Source: Pseudoclavibacter sp. AY1F1
GTDB taxonomy: Bacteria > Actinomycetota > Actinomycetes > Actinomycetales > Microbacteriaceae
Length of the DNA stretch: 64,000 nucleotides
Reading direction: 5' to 3'
Assembly: GCF_002931075.1 (NCBI RefSeq)
Contig: NZ_PSTQ01000004.1
Location: 62,001-126,000 of the forward strand
The notes under the pieces were generated by a model, which did not search any database, was not told where the DNA came from, and saw only the letters and a program-made list of their open reading frames with translations. A program made the position numbers and the translations under genes. Of the stretch, positions 59,559 through 64,000 are shown piece after piece (positions within the stretch are counted from its first letter, which is position 1; each line of letters begins with the position of its first letter).

Positions 59559-59916
59559 CGGTCGCCCATCCCGTCGCTCTCAATCGCGCAGGTTCGCGAT
59601 CGGCAGAGCGCCTACTCTGCTTTTCAAGGTCGCGCCAGTCCGGCACGAGAGCGTTCATCAATGCCTTGAACTGCTTGCCATGATGCCGGTGGCGAAGATG
59701 CAAGAGTTCATGGACGATGACGTAGTCCTGGAAGGGTTCAGCTTCGTTTGCAAGGTCGTCCGCGAACGTCACGATGCCATCCGGGGCGCAGGAGCCCCAC
59801 TTGCCTGGCAGGCGCCGGACCTGGATCTGCTCCGGATTGACCTTAATCGTGATCGCCCAGCTCATGGCACGGCGCCGAAGCTGGTCCTCGGGATAAAGCG
59901 GCGACTTGGCAGCCAT
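59545..59916 (-). CDS. YgjP-type zinc metallopeptidase (DUF45 / M48-like)
   Basis: A 123-residue protein from ATG 59916, which overlaps the hsdR stop (ATGA-type junction). The zinc site is VIVHELLHLRHRHHGKQF (HExxH at 69-73) and the family box KWGSC is at about residues 39-43. YgjP proteins are found beside type I restriction genes in many bacteria, with no proven role. The C-terminal tail is short and polar. It also overlaps the next gene, the RecD-like helicase. Confidence 0.88.
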   Translation of the reverse strand: MAAKSPLYPEDQLRRRAMSWAITIKVNPEQIQVRRLPGKWGSCAPDGIVTFADDLANEAEPFQDYVIVHELLHLRHRHHGKQFKALMNALVPDWRDLEKQSRRSADREPARLRATGWATDADD

Positions 59917-62852
59917 CAGCTGGTCTCCTCCAGCACCTGCATGATCTTGTCGATGGCCGCGGCACGATCGTCCTTGGATAGCGCCAGGACCGGTTTGTAG
60001 AGCTGTGCCCGGAGCCGGCGACGCTCCTCCGAGTTCTCCTGCCACGTTGGGAACTTCGCAAGAACAGACTCGATTTCCCCCGCCGCCGTCATGGCATCGA
60101 ACCCTGCGGCTTCCGAGTGGCTCTCGTGGCTGAGCGTCCAAAACACCGCGAAGCCAATGCCTGACAGACCGCTCGCCTCGGCTTGCTCCTTGGCCTCGGC
60201 CTTCTCGCGGGCAAGGGCCATCAGCTCGTCCATCGCCGCGAGCCCGTTGATCTTGCGGGTCTCCATGTCCTGGAGGATGCGATCGGCCTTGACCCGAATG
60301 CTCTGAAGAACCACGGCTCCAGCCGGGTCGTCTTCCATTTCCTTCTTCAGACCGCGCAGCAGGTTGTAGACCTTGCCCTCATCCGGGCCGTCATCGGTCT
60401 TGAGAGACTCCAGTGCGTGAATGTCGAACGTGACGACCTTCGAGAAACGACCCAGCCTTTCCTGGATCGCCCCCTCTTCGATCAGACGCTTGGTCTTGTG
60501 CTCAAGATCTCCAAGAAAGGAACCGGTCTCAGAGAACGCCGCCCGTACCGCGGCGTATAGCTGACTCAGGCGCTTGTAAGTTGTGATGTGGTCACGGAGC
60601 TGGGCGTCGGGCGACAGAATCTCCCAAAGCGCTTCCACGTCCTTATAGTCGTCGTAGAAGGTCTTGCGCGCTTCCGGGTCGAGGAACCGTCCGTAGACGA
60701 CGCTCTCCAACTGGGCGTCCGGAGAGAGGGCGCTATCGACCTCAAGGTAGTTCACAGCGACTGCCGCGATTTTCTCGTGAAGGCTGGCCATCAGGAGATC
60801 GAGATCCTCGAGGGCACCATTGACGTCGGCAGCGTCGAAGCTGAGCGCCTTCGTGATGTTGCGCAGGATCCCGACGAAATCGACGACCAAGCCGATCCGC
60901 TTCATGACGTTGTCGGCGTCGATGTACGGCCGGTTCACGCGGGCCAACGATTGCAGCAGGACGTGGTTACGCATTGGCTTATCGAGGTACATCGTGTAGA
61001 GCACGGGTGCGTCGTAGCCGGTCAGGAGCTTGTCGGTGACGATCAGGATCTTGGGCTCTACGTCAGCCTTCTTGAACAGCTTGCGGACGTCCTCCTCGCG
61101 ACTCTCCGAGATCTGCAGGGCGTGGACATCGGGCCGGTCGACGATGTCGTTCGGGTTCTTGGAATAGACGACCTCCGACCACTCGCTGGGGAGGTAGCGG
61201 TCGAGCGCGCGCTTGTACTTGGCGCATGCCTCGCGGTCGACGGCTACCATGAAGGCTTTGTAGCCGAGCGGATCCACGTTCTCCTTGAAGTGCTCCGCCA
61301 CAAACTTCGCGACCTTTTCGATACGGTCATCCGAGCCAAGGAACGCCCGCAACCCAACGGCTCGGTCGAGGACCTTATTGAGCTCCTCGATGTCGGTCAC
61401 GTCGTCTTCGTCCGCGATCGCGAAGAACTGCTCCTCCAGGTCCTCGGTGGCCATGGTCATCTCGGACGGCGCCAACATGTACTTGATCGGCAGCGTCGTC
61501 TCGTCCGTGATCGACTCTATGATCGAGTATTTATCAAGGTAGCCATCGTAGTCCTGCGCTCCGAAGATCTGGAAGGAACCAGAGCCGGATCGAGTGCTGC
61601 CGACGGGTGTGCCGGTGAAGCCGATGATGGTGGCGTTGGGCACGGCTCCCATCAGGTAGGAACCGAGGTCGGCAGCCACGGAGCGGTGCGCCTCGTCGAT
61701 GAAGACGTAGATGTTGTCGCGGAGCGAGCTGTCCTTCCGGATGTCCTCGAACTTGTGGATCATGGCGACCACCAGGCCGCGGAAGTCCGAGTCAAAGATG
61801 TCCTGGAGGTCGGCCTTGCTGTCGGCTCGGCGCCAGGCGATGGCGCTCGACTGCATCTCACCGATGAGGCGCTCGACCCAGCCGTTGAGCTGCCCCTCCA
61901 GCTCATTTCGGTCGACCACCAGGATGACTGTGGAGCCGGCGAAGCGGGACTGGTTTTCGAGGATCTGCTTCGCGGCCGTGAGCAGCGTGAAGGTCTTGCC
62001 GGAGCCCTGGGTGTGCCAGATCAGGCCACGGTCTTTTTCGGGTTCCGCGCAGCGGGCGACGATCTTGTCGACTGCCACGCGCTGGTGCTCGCGCAGGACC
62101 GACTTCTTGGTCTCACCGTCCTCGATGTAGAAGAGGATCCAGTCCTTGAGGGTGCGCAGGAAATCGTGCGGCTCGAAGAACGCCTGAACCGCTGAGCGGT
62201 ACTCCTCGTCCTCGGTGTGCTTCCACTTGAAGATGAAGCGACGACTGACGTTCCAGGTCACGCCGTACCAGTACCCGAGCAGGTGCGTGACGTTGTGGAG
62301 CTGGGCCTGAGCGAGCAGCTCCGGCGTCTCGATCTCGTACCGACGCAGTTGAGTGATTGACCGAGTCAGCGCGTCGCTATCCTTGGGGTTCTTGTGCTCA
62401 ACGATGGACACGGGGATGCCGTTTACCACGAACATGACGTCGGCCCTGTTGCCCTTGCGAACGACCGGATCGATGCGCCACTCCCAGGTGACATGCAGGG
62501 CGTTGTTCTCGGGGTGGTCGAAGTCGATGAGGCGGACCGATCGCATCCGGTTCTCGTTCTCATCGCGCCACATGTGCTCGCCACGCATCCACTTGAGCAC
62601 GTCCCAGTTGCCCTCGATGCTCGACGTGATCGCTTCGATCGTCTCGATAATCGAACGCGCCTGGTCCTCGCTGAGCCACGGGTTGAGGTCGAGGATCTTT
62701 TCCTCAAGCACGTCCGCGAAGAGCATGTTCTGACGTCCGTGCCGAAGAGACTCGGCCTCGAACGGCGTCAGAGGCGTCCAGCCCACCTCGGTGGCGTGGC
62801 CAACCATGGGGAACTGAACGGTATTAGCCTCCCCGATTTTGAGCGTGCTCAT
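59916..62852 (-). CDS. hsdR: Type I restriction enzyme R (endonuclease/translocase) subunit
   Basis: A 978-residue HsdR. The nuclease core has Asp138 (NRADVMFVV) and Glu152-x-Lys154 ([10 protein letters not shown]). The motor has Walker [12 protein letters not shown] (283-287), DEAH (386-389) in [10 protein letters not shown], and later helicase motifs such as [15 protein letters not shown] and [10 protein letters not shown]. It translocates DNA and cuts at a distance in complex with HsdM and HsdS. Length and motif order are typical and intact. It is coupled to hsdS (ATGA) upstream and to the metallopeptidase downstream. Confidence 0.95.
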   Translation of the reverse strand: MSTLKIGEANTVQFPMVGHATEVGWTPLTPFEAESLRHGRQNMLFADVLEEKILDLNPWLSEDQARSIIETIEAITSSIEGNWDVLKWMRGEHMWRDENENRMRSVRLIDFDHPENNALHVTWEWRIDPVVRKGNRADVMFVVNGIPVSIVEHKNPKDSDALTRSITQLRRYEIETPELLAQAQLHNVTHLLGYWYGVTWNVSRRFIFKWKHTEDEEYRSAVQAFFEPHDFLRTLKDWILFYIEDGETKKSVLREHQRVAVDKIVARCAEPEKDRGLIWHTQGSGKTFTLLTAAKQILENQSRFAGSTVILVVDRNELEGQLNGWVERLIGEMQSSAIAWRRADSKADLQDIFDSDFRGLVVAMIHKFEDIRKDSSLRDNIYVFIDEAHRSVAADLGSYLMGAVPNATIIGFTGTPVGSTRSGSGSFQIFGAQDYDGYLDKYSIIESITDETTLPIKYMLAPSEMTMATEDLEEQFFAIADEDDVTDIEELNKVLDRAVGLRAFLGSDDRIEKVAKFVAEHFKENVDPLGYKAFMVAVDREACAKYKRALDRYLPSEWSEVVYSKNPNDIVDRPDVHALQISESREEDVRKLFKKADVEPKILIVTDKLLTGYDAPVLYTMYLDKPMRNHVLLQSLARVNRPYIDADNVMKRIGLVVDFVGILRNITKALSFDAADVNGALEDLDLLMASLHEKIAAVAVNYLEVDSALSPDAQLESVVYGRFLDPEARKTFYDDYKDVEALWEILSPDAQLRDHITTYKRLSQLYAAVRAAFSETGSFLGDLEHKTKRLIEEGAIQERLGRFSKVVTFDIHALESLKTDDGPDEGKVYNLLRGLKKEMEDDPAGAVVLQSIRVKADRILQDMETRKINGLAAMDELMALAREKAEAKEQAEASGLSGIGFAVFWTLSHESHSEAAGFDAMTAAGEIESVLAKFPTWQENSEERRRLRAQLYKPVLALSKDDRAAAIDKIMQVLEETS

Positions 62853-64000
62853 ACGAGCGCCTCCTCGAGACCCTGATCTACGTGGGAAAGCATTGACAGG
62901 TCGACATCCCTCACATCAATGGCCTCGGACAAGAGACCGTCAGCGAGCGCGGCCAAGAGCTGCTCGAGAACGGCAACGCGTCTGCGATGCACGGCCACCT
63001 TGTGCTCGCCAGCATCCGCCGCCGCCACTACTGCCATCGCCTCGTGAATGTCGGTGGGCCACGCCACCTCGAATGTCTCGACGTCATTCAGGTTGAGCGT
63101 CATCGTCCCATGAGCCGACGGAACGATCTGGCTGAGCATTCGCGCCCTACCGGCGTAGATCGCCGATCGCAGAAGACGTCCGGGGTAGGAACTGTAGGCG
63201 CCCTTGAGGACTAGCGCCTTGACGTCTTGGTTAAAGGCCATCGGGCGTGCGACCGTCGCGACGGGCAAGTCCTTCGCAAGGCCCATCCCTCGGACAAGCA
63301 GCAGTACCGCGCCTTCGGGCGCAAGCCGACTGCCGGCGTCGACGGCGGCCTCGGAGATGTGATCGATCGCGTCGGCAATCACAGGTCGCTTGAGGTCTTT
63401 TCCAGAAACCCAGGGGATTTCCCCAACCCAGAACTCAGGTACCGACTTTCGCGGGGTGCCCCCGCTCCAGATCTCACATAGCTCCGAAATTGTTCGGAGT
63501 TCCCACCCGACGGGAATCGGACCAATCGACGTCTCCTGCATCGCCCCACCGTTGAGTCCAACTCCGAAAGAAACGGAGATCGTAGCGTTCACCAGGTCCT
63601 CAGCCGCACGCAAGGTACGCGTCTCAAGCTCAACCGCAGACGACAGACAGTCAAGCACTCGCGCAATATCCACTTGGGTGGATGGCGGCGGCACTCGGAC
63701 AGGAATCGAGTAGGCATCAGCTCTGTTCAAGCCGGGCACAGCACTGTGGCTGTTCAACTTCGTAAGGCCACTCGCTCCCAGCAGGTGATAGAGATATCTC
63801 CAATCCAGACCGCTCCTATTCTTCACGTAGTAGGTCGTATCGATCGGCCAGAATCTTTCGCTCGAGTACACCACCTCTCCGACAGACCCCTTTCGGCCCA
63901 CGATGATTCCGGGACCATCGATGAGTCCGACATCGTGCACGCCGACCGGCCCGTTTGAGCCGTAAACGACGAAATCGCCCGGAGCGCGCACATGAGCGGG
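62849..64000 (-). CDS. hsdS: Type I restriction specificity subunit (5' end outside window)
   Basis: The frame is open to the right edge; a GTG at 63991 is not the real start, since the first target-recognition domain is already cut (its visible part has [17 protein letters not shown]). A central helical spacer follows ([21 protein letters not shown]). The second recognition domain begins [21 protein letters not shown] and contains [14 protein letters not shown], which is the classic start of an S-subunit domain. The C-terminal helices complete a two-domain HsdS. It fixes the DNA sequence that is methylated and cut. hsdM should lie just beyond 64,000. Confidence 0.93.
   Translation of the reverse strand, partial: PAHVRAPGDFVVYGSNGPVGVHDVGLIDGPGIIVGRKGSVGEVVYSSERFWPIDTTYYVKNRSGLDWRYLYHLLGASGLTKLNSHSAVPGLNRADAYSIPVRVPPPSTQVDIARVLDCLSSAVELETRTLRAAEDLVNATISVSFGVGLNGGAMQETSIGPIPVGWELRTISELCEIWSGGTPRKSVPEFWVGEIPWVSGKDLKRPVIADAIDHISEAAVDAGSRLAPEGAVLLLVRGMGLAKDLPVATVARPMAFNQDVKALVLKGAYSSYPGRLLRSAIYAGRARMLSQIVPSAHGTMTLNLNDVETFEVAWPTDIHEAMAVVAAADAGEHKVAVHRRRVAVLEQLLAALADGLLSEAIDVRDVDLSMLSHVDQGLEEALV

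Overview
The window looks like a high-G+C actinobacterial chromosome, most likely of the family Microbacteriaceae. Supporting signs are the codon use, a DUF222/HNH (13E12-type) endonuclease, an LAxTG sortase substrate, a cell-wall-binding-repeat-2 protein and many overlapping stop/start pairs. The species cannot be named from the sequence alone.

Layout. 1-26,600 is ordinary chromosome: an Lrp regulator (cut by the window edge), a stand-alone SdhA/FrdA-type flavoprotein divergent from a LysR regulator, a secreted CWB2 protein, a TetR-DUF4386 pair with two palindromic operators, an ABC-F protein, an amine oxidase-DUF2809 pair, a MacB-type exporter next to a NarL-type two-component system, the DUF222 endonuclease, an amino-acid permease, and a VanZ / VanS-like / VanR-like / VanY-like group without vanHAX. 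Several of these genes carry in-frame short tandem repeats (9, 15 or 18 nt), including a repeat block inside the catalytic domain of a histidine kinase. A 39-bp degenerate array fills an intergenic gap at about 19.0-19.4 kb. 26,800-37,630 starts with an LAxTG VWA protein and then holds a copper/metal region: CsoR, CopA, CopZ, a YHS protein, a membrane-anchored His-rich protein and two MFS exporters. Four copies of ATACCC-N5-GGGTAT (or a slightly shorter form) tie this region together. A decayed AhpD-type gene and an orphan lipoate-less E2 domain sit beside two of them.

37,820-40,337 has an ABC exporter and a HEAT-repeat protein, followed by two strong hairpin terminators. From 40,750 the DNA is accessory: excisionase, tyrosine integrase, a tRNA 3'-end remnant, a large serine recombinase, and then the most unusual locus. 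This is a tightly coupled rightward operon of a 48-aa peptide, a superfamily-2 helicase with a C-terminal PD-(D/E)XK-like domain (1057 aa), an 82-aa protein and a 1660-aa P-loop NTPase of STAND/AAA type. It has the architecture of an anti-phage system but I cannot match it to a named one. A DUF5677-like protein, a SEC-C protein and a second tRNA 3'-like remnant follow. The window ends in a leftward type I restriction operon (hsdS cut by the edge, hsdR, a YgjP-type metallopeptidase, a RecD-like helicase); hsdM must lie beyond the right edge if the system is complete.

Bases 42.7-56.2 kb look visibly less G+C-rich than their flanks and are bounded by recombinases and tRNA-like remnants, so I read them as an integrated defence island.
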